64,000 bases of DNA from Altererythrobacter sp. H2 (GCF_035319885.1 NZ_CP141285.1:2604001-2668000), one strand, 5' to 3'; positions 43,857 through 53,340 are shown, numbered from the stretch's first letter. Notes: a model not told the origin generated them from the letters alone. Made by a program: numbers and translations.

Positions 43857-44957
43857 ATGGCAGCCTTGCCCCCCTCCCCCTTGGCGACGCCGCTGACCGA
43901 ATTACTCGGTTGCCGCCTGCCGGTGATCCAGACCGCGATGGGCTGGATCGCCACGCCGCAGCTGGTGGCAGCGAGCAGCAATGCGGGTGCCTTCGGGTTC
44001 CTGGCAGGCGCGGTGATGCAACCGGGCGAACTGGCGGCAGCGATCGAGGAAACCGGCCGGCTCACCCCGCACCGGTTCGGGGTCAACTTCCACAGCTTCC
44101 AGCCGGGAGCACGCGAGATTGTCGAGGTGATCCTCGCCCATGCCGACCGGGTGCGTGCGGTCAGCTTCGGGCGCGGACCGGATGCCGGGATGATCGCCCG
44201 CTTCCGGGAGGCCGGGATCGTCTGCATCCCTACCGTGGGTGCGGTGAAGCACGCCGAAAAGATGGTTGCCCTGGGTTGCGAGGCAATCACCGTCCAGGGC
44301 GGCGAAGGCGGCGGGCACACCGGCGCGGTCGCCACGACCGTGCTGCTGCCGCAGGTGCTGGATGCGGTTTCCGTTCCGGCTGCGGCGGCGGGCGGATTTG
44401 CCGACGGGCGCGGCCTTGCGGCTGCACTTGCCTACGGCGCGAGCGGCATTGCCATGGGCAGCCGCTTCATGATGACCAGCGACAGCCCGGTGCCCGATGC
44501 GGTCAAGGCGGCCTATGCCAGCGCTGGCACGCAGGACATTTTCGTCACCAGCAAGATCGACGGCATTCCGCAGCGCATGATTCGCAATCCCATGCTCGAC
44601 CGGATCGAGGCTGGCGGTGCGCTGGCAAAATGGCGGCGCGGGATGCTCGCAGCCGTCGCCATGAAGCGCGCCACCGGAGCAAGCTGGGGCGAACTGCTCG
44701 CCGCTGCGCGCGGGATGACCAGCCATGGCGAGATGTCGCTGCCCGAAGCCATGCTCGCCGCCGCCGCGCCGGTGCTGCTGCAGAAGGCGGTGGTGGACGG
44801 CGATGCAATCGGCGGCCTGATGGCGTCGGGCCAAGTCGCAGGGCGTCTGACCGACCTTCCAAGCTGCGCGGACCTGCTCAATCATATCGAGGCGCAGGCG
44901 CTGGAGCGGATTGCCGCGCTCGTCCCCGCCACAACCTCACTCAAGGGAGCGGCCTGA
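43857..44957 (+). CDS. ipdC: FMN-dependent IpdC (nitronate monooxygenase-like fold)
   Basis: A 366-aa FMN TIM-barrel enzyme: PVIQTAMGWIATPQLVAA, VQGGEGGGHTG and GIAMGSRFMMT are typical of the nitronate monooxygenase/2-nitropropane dioxygenase family. In steroid degraders IpdC takes part in oxidation of the ring C/D CoA ester (formation of HIEC-CoA) before EchA20. Gene order ipdA-ipdB-echA20-ipdC strongly favours this over a generic nitronate role. One-base overlap with the following gene. Confidence 0.9.
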   Translation: MAALPPSPLATPLTELLGCRLPVIQTAMGWIATPQLVAASSNAGAFGFLAGAVMQPGELAAAIEETGRLTPHRFGVNFHSFQPGAREIVEVILAHADRVRAVSFGRGPDAGMIARFREAGIVCIPTVGAVKHAEKMVALGCEAITVQGGEGGGHTGAVATTVLLPQVLDAVSVPAAAAGGFADGRGLAAALAYGASGIAMGSRFMMTSDSPVPDAVKAAYASAGTQDIFVTSKIDGIPQRMIRNPMLDRIEAGGALAKWRRGMLAAVAMKRATGASWGELLAAARGMTSHGEMSLPEAMLAAAAPVLLQKAVVDGDAIGGLMASGQVAGRLTDLPSCADLLNHIEAQALERIAALVPATTSLKGAA

Positions 44958-45712
44958 TGCCGATCACCACCACCATCTCCGACCGGATCGCCGAAATCGT
45001 ATTCGACGTGCCCCCGGTCAACGCCTTCGACAGTGAAACCTGGCTTTCGATCCCCGACATGATCACCGCCGTCGCGCGCAATCCCGACGTCAACTGCGTT
45101 CTAATCCGCGCTGCGGAGGTATCGCGCGGGTTTTGCGGCGGGGTCGATATCAAGGAAATGCAGGCGCATCCGGAGCGCATCACGCTGCTCAACCGGGGCA
45201 ATTACCTGACCTTCAAGGCGATCCGCGATGCCGAAGTGCCGGTGGTGAGCGCGGTCCACAAGTTCGTGATCGGCGGCGGCATCGGGATCTGCGGCGCGAG
45301 CGACACGATCATCGCCGCCGACGATGCCTATTTCAGCCTGCCCGAAGTCGATCGCGGCGCGATGGGCGGGGCCAGCCACCTCTCGCGGATGTTGCCGCTG
45401 CACAAGGTGCGCGCGGCCTTCTTCACCGGCGGCAATATTCCTGCGGAAGAAGCCTATCGCCTTGGCGCAGTCGAGAAAGTCCTCTCGCGCGCCGATCTGG
45501 TGGCCGAAGCACGGGCCTTCTGCGCGGTGATCGCCTCCAAGAGCCGCAAGGCGCTGGTGATTGCGAAGGAGGCGCTCAACGGCCTCGAACCGCGCGATGT
45601 CGACCGCGGTTATCGCTGGGAACAGGGCTTCACGCTCGAAATGTACATGCACGAGGACAGCCAAAGAAGCCGCGATGCCTTTGTCGAGACCGGCAAGGCA
45701 GCAGAGTTCTGA
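44957..45712 (+). CDS. Enoyl-CoA hydratase/isomerase family protein
   Basis: A 251-aa crotonase with oxyanion-hole regions SRGFCGGVDIKEM and FVIGGGIGICGASD and a C-terminal helix. A second crotonase besides EchA20, probably the hydratase for side-chain or fragment beta-oxidation (similar in setting to Mtb EchA19-type proteins). ATG 44957 is nested in the ipdC stop. The long reading from 43658 in this frame is a shadow of ipdC and echA20. Confidence 0.88.
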   Translation: MPITTTISDRIAEIVFDVPPVNAFDSETWLSIPDMITAVARNPDVNCVLIRAAEVSRGFCGGVDIKEMQAHPERITLLNRGNYLTFKAIRDAEVPVVSAVHKFVIGGGIGICGASDTIIAADDAYFSLPEVDRGAMGGASHLSRMLPLHKVRAAFFTGGNIPAEEAYRLGAVEKVLSRADLVAEARAFCAVIASKSRKALVIAKEALNGLEPRDVDRGYRWEQGFTLEMYMHEDSQRSRDAFVETGKAAEF

Positions 45713-45714
45713 TC

Positions 45715-46878
45715 ATGCAGCTGGCTTACACCCCGCAGCAGCAGGCGTTCCGCGCCGAGGTCCGCACCTGGCTGGCCGGGCATGTCCCCGCCGATCCTCT
45801 GCTGACGCTTGAGTGCGAGGAAGGCTACCACCAGCATGTCGCGTGGGAACGGCAGCTTGCCAGCGGCAACTGGGGCATGGTCACCTGGCCGGAAGCCTAC
45901 GGCGGGCGCGGCCTCGACCTGATCGAATGGCTGATCTTCGAAGAGGAATACTGGGGCGCAGGCGCACCCCTGCGGGTCAACCAGAACGGCATCTTCCTGC
46001 TCGGCCCAACGATCATGGAATATGGCACCCCGGAACAGAAAGAGCGTTTCCTGACCCCGATGGCGGCCGGCGAAAAGATCTGGGCGCAGGCCTGGTCCGA
46101 ACCCGGTGCCGGGAGCGACATGGCGGCGATCAAGACGACAGCCTTCCGGGATGGTGACCACTACGTCATCAACGGGCAGAAGACCTGGTCCAGCCGGGCC
46201 AGCTTTGCCGACTGGGGCTTTGGCCTGTTCCGCACGGAGGAAGGCAGCCAGCGCCACAAGGGGCTGTCGTTCATCCTGTTCGATCTCGACACCCCCGGCG
46301 TGACCCGCCGCCCGATCCGCCAGCTGCACGGCCACCCCGGATTTGCCGAACTGTTCTTCGACGATGTGCGCGTACCGGTGGAAAACCGCCTGGCCGGGGA
46401 AGGCGAAGGCTGGAAGGTTGCCATGGCCACTGCCGGGTTCGAGCGCGGGCTGATGCTCCGTTCGCCGGGTCGCTTCCAGGCAACTGCCCGGCGGCTGATC
46501 GAGCTGTTCCGCCAGCATGAGCGCGAAGCCTCACCTTCTGCGCGCGAGGCGGTTGCGCGGGCGTGGATGGATACGCAGGCCTATGCCTACAACACTTATG
46601 CGGTGGCCGCGAAGATCATGGCCGGTGGCAGCATTGGCGCCGAAGCCAGCCTCAACAAGATCTTCTGGTCGGAACTCGACCGCGCCATGCACCGCACCGC
46701 CATGCACCTGCTGGGCGCGGCGGCGGAGCTGCGCCAGTTCGCCGATGGCCGGATGAACGACTGGCTCGAAGGCTACATGTTCTCGCTGTCAGGGCCGATC
46801 TACGCCGGATCGAACGAGATCCAGCGCAACATCACCGCCGAGCGGCTGCTCGATATGCCCCGGGTAGGAGCAGGCTGA
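45715..46878 (+). CDS. Acyl-CoA dehydrogenase, large subunit of pair 1
   Basis: A 387-aa acyl-CoA dehydrogenase. It has QAWSEPGAGSDMAA, RHKGLSFILFD and the C-terminal IYAGSNEIQRNI. At the place of the MCAD-type catalytic Glu (YEGT) there is Ala, so the base must lie elsewhere, as in isovaleryl-type enzymes, or in the partner subunit. Encoded next to a small subunit, matching the heteromeric FadE architecture of steroid degraders. Probably dehydrogenates HIP-CoA side chain or a later ring fragment. Confidence 0.9.
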   Translation: MQLAYTPQQQAFRAEVRTWLAGHVPADPLLTLECEEGYHQHVAWERQLASGNWGMVTWPEAYGGRGLDLIEWLIFEEEYWGAGAPLRVNQNGIFLLGPTIMEYGTPEQKERFLTPMAAGEKIWAQAWSEPGAGSDMAAIKTTAFRDGDHYVINGQKTWSSRASFADWGFGLFRTEEGSQRHKGLSFILFDLDTPGVTRRPIRQLHGHPGFAELFFDDVRVPVENRLAGEGEGWKVAMATAGFERGLMLRSPGRFQATARRLIELFRQHEREASPSAREAVARAWMDTQAYAYNTYAVAAKIMAGGSIGAEASLNKIFWSELDRAMHRTAMHLLGAAAELRQFADGRMNDWLEGYMFSLSGPIYAGSNEIQRNITAERLLDMPRVGAG

Positions 46879-47810
46879 TGGATATGCTGATTGCTCCCGA
46901 ACGGCTCGAACTCGCCGAAGCCGTGCGCGATTTCCTGTCCGGCACCCATGGCCCCGAGGTTCTCCGGCGGCTCGACGCTGGTCCGAACCGCGATCCCGCC
47001 ATCTGGCAGGGACTGGTCGAGATGGGCCTTACCGGTCTGCTGGTGCCCCAAGACCATGGCGGGCTGGGTATGGGCCTGCTCGATGCCGCCCTGATAGCGC
47101 GCGAATGCGGCCGGGTGGCGCTCGCGGAGCCGCTGGTGGAGAGCGCCTTCGTCGCGGTGCCGTGGCTCGTCGCGAATGGCCGAACGGAGGATCTGGCGGC
47201 GATTGCCGCAGGTGGGCGGAAGGTCGCACCCGCGCACCAATTGAACGGCTGGGTTGCGGATGGGGAAGGTGCGGCGCTCGACAGCATCGACCCGCTGCGC
47301 AACCTGACGGCCCTGCCCGCCACCGCCAGTAACGATCCGCTGCTGCTCGACCTCGGCGCGCTGATGGCCGCCGCGCAGCTGGTCGGGCTGGCCGAGGCCA
47401 TGCTCGACCAGGCGGTCGAATACTCGAAGATCCGCACCCAGTTCGGCCAGCCGGTCGGCGGCTTCCAGGCAATCAAGCACAAGCTGGCCGATGTTGCGGT
47501 GGCGCTCGAATTCGCCCGCCCCGTTCTGTGGCGCGCGGCGCAGGCGCTGGATGACGCCATTGAAAGCGCCAGCCTGCACGTCAGCCATGCCAAGGTCGCC
47601 GCGACCGACGCGGCCTATCTCTCCGCCGAGAGCGCAATCCAGGTGCACGGGGCGATGGGCTACACCTACGAAGTCGATCTGCATTTCTGGATGAAGCGAG
47701 GCTGGGCGCTCAGCGGCGCATGGGGCAGCCACGCCTATCACCTGCGTCACATCGACGCCGCAATCATCGGCGGCACGCACCCAATTGGCCCGGAGAACAC
47801 CTTTGCCTGA
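46878..47810 (+). CDS. Acyl-CoA dehydrogenase, small subunit of pair 1
   Basis: A 310-aa protein, short for the family because the middle beta domain is reduced. The C-terminal helical domain is intact (LDQAVEYSKIRTQFGQPVGGFQ in parts; VHGAMGYTYEVDLHFWMKR). Forms a pair with the preceding gene, with a one-base TGATG overlap. Such short subunits are inactive alone and complete an alpha2beta2 enzyme in steroid pathways. Confidence 0.88.
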   Translation: MDMLIAPERLELAEAVRDFLSGTHGPEVLRRLDAGPNRDPAIWQGLVEMGLTGLLVPQDHGGLGMGLLDAALIARECGRVALAEPLVESAFVAVPWLVANGRTEDLAAIAAGGRKVAPAHQLNGWVADGEGAALDSIDPLRNLTALPATASNDPLLLDLGALMAAAQLVGLAEAMLDQAVEYSKIRTQFGQPVGGFQAIKHKLADVAVALEFARPVLWRAAQALDDAIESASLHVSHAKVAATDAAYLSAESAIQVHGAMGYTYEVDLHFWMKRGWALSGAWGSHAYHLRHIDAAIIGGTHPIGPENTFA

Positions 47811-48954
47811 AGCCTATATCATTGACGCCGTGCGCAGCCCGATGGGCCGCAAGAAGGGCTCACTTGCCGCGCTCCATCCGGCTGACCTTGCCGCGCATCC
47901 GATCCGCGAACTGTTCGCCCGCAATGACATCGATCCGGCCCTGGTCGACGACTGCGTCTGGGGATGCTGTGACACCATTGGCCCGCAGGCGGGCGATATT
48001 GGCCGCACCGCATGGCTGGTGGCGGGCCTGCCGCAGCACGTGCCCGGCACCACGGTTGACCGCCAGTGCGGATCGAGCCAGCAGGCCGTCCATTTCGCGG
48101 CCCAAGGCGTGATGAGCGGCACGCAGGACCTGGTCGTCGCGGGCGGCAGCCAGGCGATGAACGCCATTCCCATTTCCGCCGCGATGTTCGCCGGGCAGCC
48201 TTATGGCTTCGACAACCCGTTCAATACCTCGCCCGGTTGGGTCGCGCGCTATGGCGACGGCTTGCTGAACCAGATCGCATCGGCACAGATGATCGCCGAC
48301 AAGTGGGGCGTGAGCCGTGAGGACATGGAAATGTTCGCGGTCGCCTCCCACGCCCGGGCACAGGCCGCGACCGACAGCGGCGCCTTCGCCCGCGAGATCG
48401 CCCCGCTCGAAGGGCTGGCGCAGGACGAAACCATCCGCCCCGGCACTACGATGGAAGGGCTCGCCGCCCTGAACCCGGTCGGCGGCGAAGGCACCATCAC
48501 CGCCGGGGTCGCCAGCCAGAACTGCGACGGCTCTGCCGCGCTGCTGTTTGCCGGGGAGCAGGCGGTCAAGGACCACGGCCTGACCCCGCGTGCGCGCATT
48601 CACCACCTCACTGTCCGCGCCGACGACCCGGTGTGGATGCTGACCGCGCCGATCCCCGCCACCCGCCATGCGCTGGCCAAGGCCGGGATGACCGTGGACG
48701 ATATCGACCTGTTCGAATGCAACGAGGCCTTCGCATCCGTGCCGCTGGCATGGATGAAGGAGCTCGGCATCCCGCATGACAAGGTGAACGTGCGCGGCGG
48801 GGCAATTGCGCTCGGCCACCCGCTTGGCGGCACCGGCGCGCGGCTGATGACCACCCTGCTCCATGCGCTGGAGGACACCGGCGGCCGCTATGGCCTGCAG
48901 ACCATGTGCGAAGGCGGCGGACAGGCCAACGTGACGATTATCGAGAGGCTTTGA
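47803..48954 (+). CDS. fadA6: Thiolase FadA6-like
   Basis: A 383-aa thiolase. The nucleophile is C89 (DRQCGSSQ), His in NEAFAS/ALGHPLGGTGAR, and the second Cys in MCEGGGQAN. TTG 47803 has GGAG seven bases upstream and overlaps the previous stop by eight bases; another TTG (47785) is in frame. In actinobacteria FadA6 cleaves a ring C/D-derived beta-ketoacyl-CoA after IpdAB, which suits this place. Confidence 0.9.
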   Translation: MPEAYIIDAVRSPMGRKKGSLAALHPADLAAHPIRELFARNDIDPALVDDCVWGCCDTIGPQAGDIGRTAWLVAGLPQHVPGTTVDRQCGSSQQAVHFAAQGVMSGTQDLVVAGGSQAMNAIPISAAMFAGQPYGFDNPFNTSPGWVARYGDGLLNQIASAQMIADKWGVSREDMEMFAVASHARAQAATDSGAFAREIAPLEGLAQDETIRPGTTMEGLAALNPVGGEGTITAGVASQNCDGSAALLFAGEQAVKDHGLTPRARIHHLTVRADDPVWMLTAPIPATRHALAKAGMTVDDIDLFECNEAFASVPLAWMKELGIPHDKVNVRGGAIALGHPLGGTGARLMTTLLHALEDTGGRYGLQTMCEGGGQANVTIIERL

Positions 48955-48956
48955 CT

Positions 48957-49862
48957 ATGGGTATCTGCGAAGGACGGACCGTCATCGTGACCGGGGCGGC
49001 ACGCGGGCTGGGCCGCGCCTATGCGCTGGCCTTTGCCGCCGAAGGCGCGCAAGTGGTGGTCAACGACATCGGCACTTCGCTCGGCGGAGAAGGGCGCGAC
49101 ACCAGCGCGGCGGACGGCGTGGTCGAGGAAATCCGCGCCGCTGGCGGGCAGGCTGTCGCGAACTACGACGATGTCACCGACTGGGTTGCTGCCGGGCGGA
49201 TCGTCGAGGCTGCGATCAGCGCATTTGGCGACCTGCACGTGGTGGTCAACAACGCCGGGATCGTGCGCGACCGGATGTTCGTTTCCGCCACGCTGGAGGA
49301 ATGGGACGCGACCATGCACGTCCACCTGCGCGGGCATTTCTGCATCAGCCGCCACGCGGTCAACTACTGGCGCGCCAAGCAGAAGGACGGGCGCGATCCC
49401 GATGCGCGGATCATCAACACCACCAGCGGCGCAGGGCTGCAGGGCTCGATCGCGCAGGCGGCCTATTCCACGGCCAAGGGCGGCATCGCTTCGCTCACCC
49501 TGGTGCAGGCGGCAGAACTGGGCCGCTACGGCATTACCGCCAACGCGCTTGCCCCCTCGGCCCGCACCCGCATGACCGAGCAGGCCTTTGCCGACAAGAT
49601 GGCGACCGAAAGCCAGGCGTTCGACGTGATGGACCCGGCCAATATCGCGCCGACGGTGGTGTGGCTCGGCAGCAGCGAGAGCCGCGAGGTGACCGGCTGC
49701 GTGTTCGAACTCGAAGGCGGCAAGATCATGCTGGAAGACGGCTGGCGCGAGGGACCATTCGTCGATCTCGGCGCGCAGTGGGAGCCGGGCAAGGTCGGCG
49801 AAGCAGTAGGGGCACTGCTGGAACAGCGGGTGCCGCCACGCAAGGTCTGGGGGACGGCATAA
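48957..49862 (+). CDS. SDR family oxidoreductase (MFE/17beta-HSD4-type)
   Basis: A 301-aa SDR, long for the family: TGAARGLGRAY, NNAGIVRDRMF, NTTSGAGLQG then YSTAK, and a C-terminal tail ending in KVWGTA. The form resembles the dehydrogenase domain of multifunctional beta-oxidation enzymes, so a 3-hydroxyacyl-CoA substrate is likely, here a ring C/D CoA ester. It lies between the thiolase and the second FadE pair. Confidence 0.88.
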   Translation: MGICEGRTVIVTGAARGLGRAYALAFAAEGAQVVVNDIGTSLGGEGRDTSAADGVVEEIRAAGGQAVANYDDVTDWVAAGRIVEAAISAFGDLHVVVNNAGIVRDRMFVSATLEEWDATMHVHLRGHFCISRHAVNYWRAKQKDGRDPDARIINTTSGAGLQGSIAQAAYSTAKGGIASLTLVQAAELGRYGITANALAPSARTRMTEQAFADKMATESQAFDVMDPANIAPTVVWLGSSESREVTGCVFELEGGKIMLEDGWREGPFVDLGAQWEPGKVGEAVGALLEQRVPPRKVWGTA

Positions 49863-50920
49863 TGGATTTCGCCTTCACTGACGAACAGGTGATGATCGCC
49901 GAAACCGCCAGGGCCTTCTTCACCGAGAATGCCACCAGCGAGCGGACCCGCGCGGCCATGGCCGCGGACGGGATCGATCAGGCGCTGTGGCAGGCCTTCT
50001 GTCAGGAGCTTGGTCTGTCCGGGATCGGTATTCCCGAAGCCGCAGGCGGCGCCGGTCTCGGGCTGGTCGAGCTTGCCATCATCGCGGAGGCAGCAGGCGC
50101 GCAGGTCGCGGCTCTGCCGCTGCTGGGATCGTTGGCGCTGTGTGCGCAGGCGATTGCGGCCGGCGGAAGTGCCGGACAGCAGGAACAGTACCTGCCCGGC
50201 CTGCTCTCTGGCGAAGTGATCGCGGGCTATGTCCATGACGCGGCGCTCAAGGCAGATGGCGATGCGCTCACGGGCGAGGCAGGTTTCGTCGCCCATGGCG
50301 GCTCCGCCGGGCTCATGGTCGTGACCAGCAACACCGGGGCATGGCTGGTTGCGGCGGACGCGCCGGGCGTGACCGTCACGCCGCTCACCACCATGGACCA
50401 GACCCGTCCCTTTGCCCGTGTCACACTTGATGGTGCACAAGGCGAACCTCTGGCTGATCCGGCCGCGGCCATCGCCGCGGCTCATCGTGCCGGATTCGTG
50501 ACTGTCGCCGCCGAGGGGCTTGGCGTGGCCCAGGCCGCGCTTGACCGCACGGTCGCCTATGCCCGCGAGCGGGTCCAGTTCGGCCGCCCGATCGGCTCGT
50601 TCCAGGCCTACAAGCACCGCCTGGCAGACATGGTGGTGGAGATCGAGCAGGCCCGCAGCGCGGTCTACTGGGCCGCTTGTGCGGTCGACGAGGGATCGGA
50701 CGAAGCAGGCCTCGCCGTTCACGCCGCCAAGTCCTTCGCCGCCGACACCGCGTTCAAGTGCGCAGGCGACATGATCCAGCTCCACGGCGGGATCGGCTTC
50801 ACCTGGGAGCACGACGCGCACCTCTATTTCAAGCGCGCGCGGGCGCTCCAGTCCATTCTCGGTTCGGGCAACTGGCACCGCGAACAGGTTGCCGCGATGA
50901 TCCTTGGAGAAGCAGCATGA
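49862..50920 (+). CDS. Acyl-CoA dehydrogenase, small subunit of pair 2
   Basis: A 352-aa ACAD-fold subunit with a degenerate middle domain and an intact C-terminal domain (TVAYARERVQFGRPIGSFQ in parts; LHGGIGFTWEHDAH). It shares one base with the upstream SDR stop (TAATG) and four with the next gene (ATGA). Likely the partner of the following large subunit. Order is small-large here but large-small in pair 1, so the pairs are not a simple tandem duplication. Confidence 0.88.
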   Translation: MDFAFTDEQVMIAETARAFFTENATSERTRAAMAADGIDQALWQAFCQELGLSGIGIPEAAGGAGLGLVELAIIAEAAGAQVAALPLLGSLALCAQAIAAGGSAGQQEQYLPGLLSGEVIAGYVHDAALKADGDALTGEAGFVAHGGSAGLMVVTSNTGAWLVAADAPGVTVTPLTTMDQTRPFARVTLDGAQGEPLADPAAAIAAAHRAGFVTVAAEGLGVAQAALDRTVAYARERVQFGRPIGSFQAYKHRLADMVVEIEQARSAVYWAACAVDEGSDEAGLAVHAAKSFAADTAFKCAGDMIQLHGGIGFTWEHDAHLYFKRARALQSILGSGNWHREQVAAMILGEAA

Positions 50921-52095
50921 GGCTCGGGTTCAGTCAGGCGGAAGAGGATTTCCGCGCCGAATGTGCCGACTGGCTCAATGCCCAGATGGCCGGTGAATTC
51001 GCCGACATCAAAGGCATCACCACGCTCACCGAAAAGGCCGAGCGGCGCAAGGAGTGGGAGCAGCACCTCGGCGCCAATGGCTGGGGCTGCATCGGCTGGC
51101 CGAAGGAATGGGGCGGGCGCGATGCGACGCTGGCCGAGCAGGTCATCTTCGCCGAGGAATATGCCCGCGCCGGGGTTCCGGGCCGGGTGAACCACATCGG
51201 CATCGAACTGGCCGGGCCGACCCTGCTGGCGCTCGGCACGGAAGAACAGAAGCGCCGCTTCCTGCCGGACATTGCGGCGGGCAAGACGATCTTCTGCCAG
51301 GGCTTTTCCGAACCGGGCGCCGGATCGGACCTCGCCAGCGTGCGCACCAAGGCGCGGCTGGAGGGCGATGAATGGGTGGTCGAAGGCCAGAAGATCTGGA
51401 CCAGCCTCGCCCATATCTCCGACTGGATCTTCGTCGTCGCGCGCAGCGAGGAAGGCTCGAAAGGCCCCAAGGGTCTGACCTTCCTGATGATGGAACTGGG
51501 CCAGCCCGGCATCGAAATCCGCCCGATCCGCCAGATCAACGGCGATGCCGAATTCAACGAGACGTTCTTCGACGGCGCGCGTTGCCCGGCCGACAGCCTG
51601 ATCGGCGCGGTGGGCGATGGCTGGCGGGTGGCGATGACGTTGCTCAGCTTCGAGCGGGGGGTTTCCACCCTCGGCCAGCAGATGGCGTTCCGCAACGAGC
51701 TGGACGGGATCATCGCGGCGGCAAAAGCCAACGGCACCGCCAATGACCCGCTGGTCCGCCAGCGCATCGCCAGGGCAGAAATCGGCTTGCAACTGATGCG
51801 CTACGGTGCGCTGCGGATGCTGTCGAACACCGATCACAGCAAGGTCGACGGCGCGGCCCTGACCTACAAGATCCAGTGGGCGACCTGGCGCCGCAACCTG
51901 GGTGAGCTGGCGATGGACGTGCTGGGGCAGGCGGCGGAAGTCACCGACAATCCCGAATACGAATGGGACATGCTGCCCAACCTGTTCCTCTATTCCCGCG
52001 CCGACACGATCTATGGCGGGACCAACCAGATCCAGCGCAACCTGATTGCGGAAAGAGGGCTTGGAATGCCCCGCGAACCGCGAGGTGACGCATGA
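50917..52095 (+). CDS. Acyl-CoA dehydrogenase, large subunit of pair 2
   Basis: A 392-aa ACAD: GFSEPGAGSDLAS, GLTFLMMEL, GEGWxVAM-type GDGWRVAMT, and C-terminal TIYGGTNQIQRNL. The MCAD catalytic Glu position is Gly. Forms a heteromer with the preceding subunit, by gene pairing. A substrate along HIP-CoA beta-oxidation is inferred. Confidence 0.9.
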   Translation: MRLGFSQAEEDFRAECADWLNAQMAGEFADIKGITTLTEKAERRKEWEQHLGANGWGCIGWPKEWGGRDATLAEQVIFAEEYARAGVPGRVNHIGIELAGPTLLALGTEEQKRRFLPDIAAGKTIFCQGFSEPGAGSDLASVRTKARLEGDEWVVEGQKIWTSLAHISDWIFVVARSEEGSKGPKGLTFLMMELGQPGIEIRPIRQINGDAEFNETFFDGARCPADSLIGAVGDGWRVAMTLLSFERGVSTLGQQMAFRNELDGIIAAAKANGTANDPLVRQRIARAEIGLQLMRYGALRMLSNTDHSKVDGAALTYKIQWATWRRNLGELAMDVLGQAAEVTDNPEYEWDMLPNLFLYSRADTIYGGTNQIQRNLIAERGLGMPREPRGDA

Positions 52096-52874
52096 GCCTC
52101 AATCCAGTCTACCCCCCGCCCCGCAATCTGCTGGCCGGCAAGACAGTGGTGGTCACCGCCGCCGCTGGCACCGGCATCGGCTTTGCCGTGGCCAAGCGTG
52201 CCGCCGAGGAAGGTGCGCAGGTGCTGATCTCCGACTTCCACGAGCGCCGTCTTGGCGAAGCGGCAGACCGGATCGCGGCCGAAGTCGGGTGCGAGCGGCC
52301 TGCCACCTGCCTGTGCGATGTCACCCAGCAAGACCAGGTCGATGCCCTGCGCGATGCTGCGCTGGCCAGCCTTGGCCATGTCGATGTCCTGATCAACAAC
52401 GCCGGGCTCGGCGGGGAAGTGCCGGTCACCGATATGACCGACGAGCAATGGCACCGCGTGCTCGATGTCACGCTCACCAGCGTGTTCCGCATGACCCGCG
52501 CTTTCCTGCCGCACATGCAGCAGCGGCAGACCGGCGCCATCGTCAACAACGCCTCGGTGCTAGGCTGGCGGGCGCAGAAGGGGCAGGCGCACTATGCCGC
52601 CGCCAAGGCCGGGGTCATGGCCTTCACCCGCTGTTCGGCGGTGGAGGCGGCCGAATTCGGGGTGCGGATCAATGCGGTCGCGCCGAGTATCGCGATGCAT
52701 GCCTTCCTCGCCAAGGTCACGACAGACGACCTGCTGGCCGAGCTGTCCGCGCGCGAAGCCTTCGGCCGCCCGGCCGAGGTGTGGGAAGTGGCCAATGCCA
52801 TGATCTTCCTCGCCAGCGACCTCGCCAGCTACATGACCGGGGAAGTGCTCTCGGTTTCCAGCCAGAGGGCCTGA
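52092..52874 (+). CDS. ipdF: SDR IpdF-like
   Basis: A 260-aa SDR with an unusual nucleotide motif TAAAGTGIG, NNAGLG, NASVLGWRA then YAAAK, and a C-terminus VLSVSSQRA that I recall as characteristic of IpdF (Rv3559c, 262 aa). IpdF oxidises/reduces the C5 oxygen of HIP-CoA-derived intermediates. Its place directly after the FadE pair and near fadD3 fits. ATGA overlap upstream. Confidence 0.82.
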   Translation: MSLNPVYPPPRNLLAGKTVVVTAAAGTGIGFAVAKRAAEEGAQVLISDFHERRLGEAADRIAAEVGCERPATCLCDVTQQDQVDALRDAALASLGHVDVLINNAGLGGEVPVTDMTDEQWHRVLDVTLTSVFRMTRAFLPHMQQRQTGAIVNNASVLGWRAQKGQAHYAAAKAGVMAFTRCSAVEAAEFGVRINAVAPSIAMHAFLAKVTTDDLLAELSAREAFGRPAEVWEVANAMIFLASDLASYMTGEVLSVSSQRA

Positions 52875-52876
52875 GC

Positions 52877-53338
52877 ATGACCAGGGTTTTCGACACACCG
52901 CACGATCTGATCGGCAGCGAGAGCACTGTGCTCGGCCCGTCCGACTGGCTGGTGATTGCGCAGGACCGGGTCGACGGTTTCGCCGAAGTGACCGAGGACC
53001 GGCAGTGGATCCATGTCGATGCCGAACGCGCCAAGGACGGCCCGTTCGGCGGGACCATCGCCCACGGCTATCTGACCATGAGCCTGGTCAACCACTTCCT
53101 GCCGCAGCTGATCGAAGTCCGCGGGTTCAGCCATGCGGTCAACGTGGGGGCAGACCGGCTCCGCTTCCTCAACCCGGTCCGGGTGGGTGCGCGCATTCGC
53201 GGCACCGGAGAGATCGTATCGGTCGAGACAATCAAGGGCGCGATCCAGTCGGTCGTCCGGGTGACAGTGGAGATCGACGGCGAGCACAAGCCCGCCTGCG
53301 TGGTCGACACCATCAGCCGCTATTACCCGGATGCATGA
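52877..53338 (+). CDS. MaoC-like hotdog-fold (R)-enoyl-CoA hydratase
   Basis: A 153-aa hotdog-fold protein. The hydratase motif has D-x4-H: DGPFGGTIAHGYLTM. ATG 52877 follows the ipdF stop by two bases. A third hydratase of the operon, possibly for a stereospecific hydration of an enoyl-CoA from ring C/D. The longer reading from 52046 in this frame is a shadow of ipdF. Confidence 0.88.
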   Translation: MTRVFDTPHDLIGSESTVLGPSDWLVIAQDRVDGFAEVTEDRQWIHVDAERAKDGPFGGTIAHGYLTMSLVNHFLPQLIEVRGFSHAVNVGADRLRFLNPVRVGARIRGTGEIVSVETIKGAIQSVVRVTVEIDGEHKPACVVDTISRYYPDA

Positions 53339-53340
53339 CC

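Noticed and set aside
43857-44957. Plain nitronate monooxygenase
   Set aside because: Fold fits, but the position among ipdAB and echA20 supports IpdC better.
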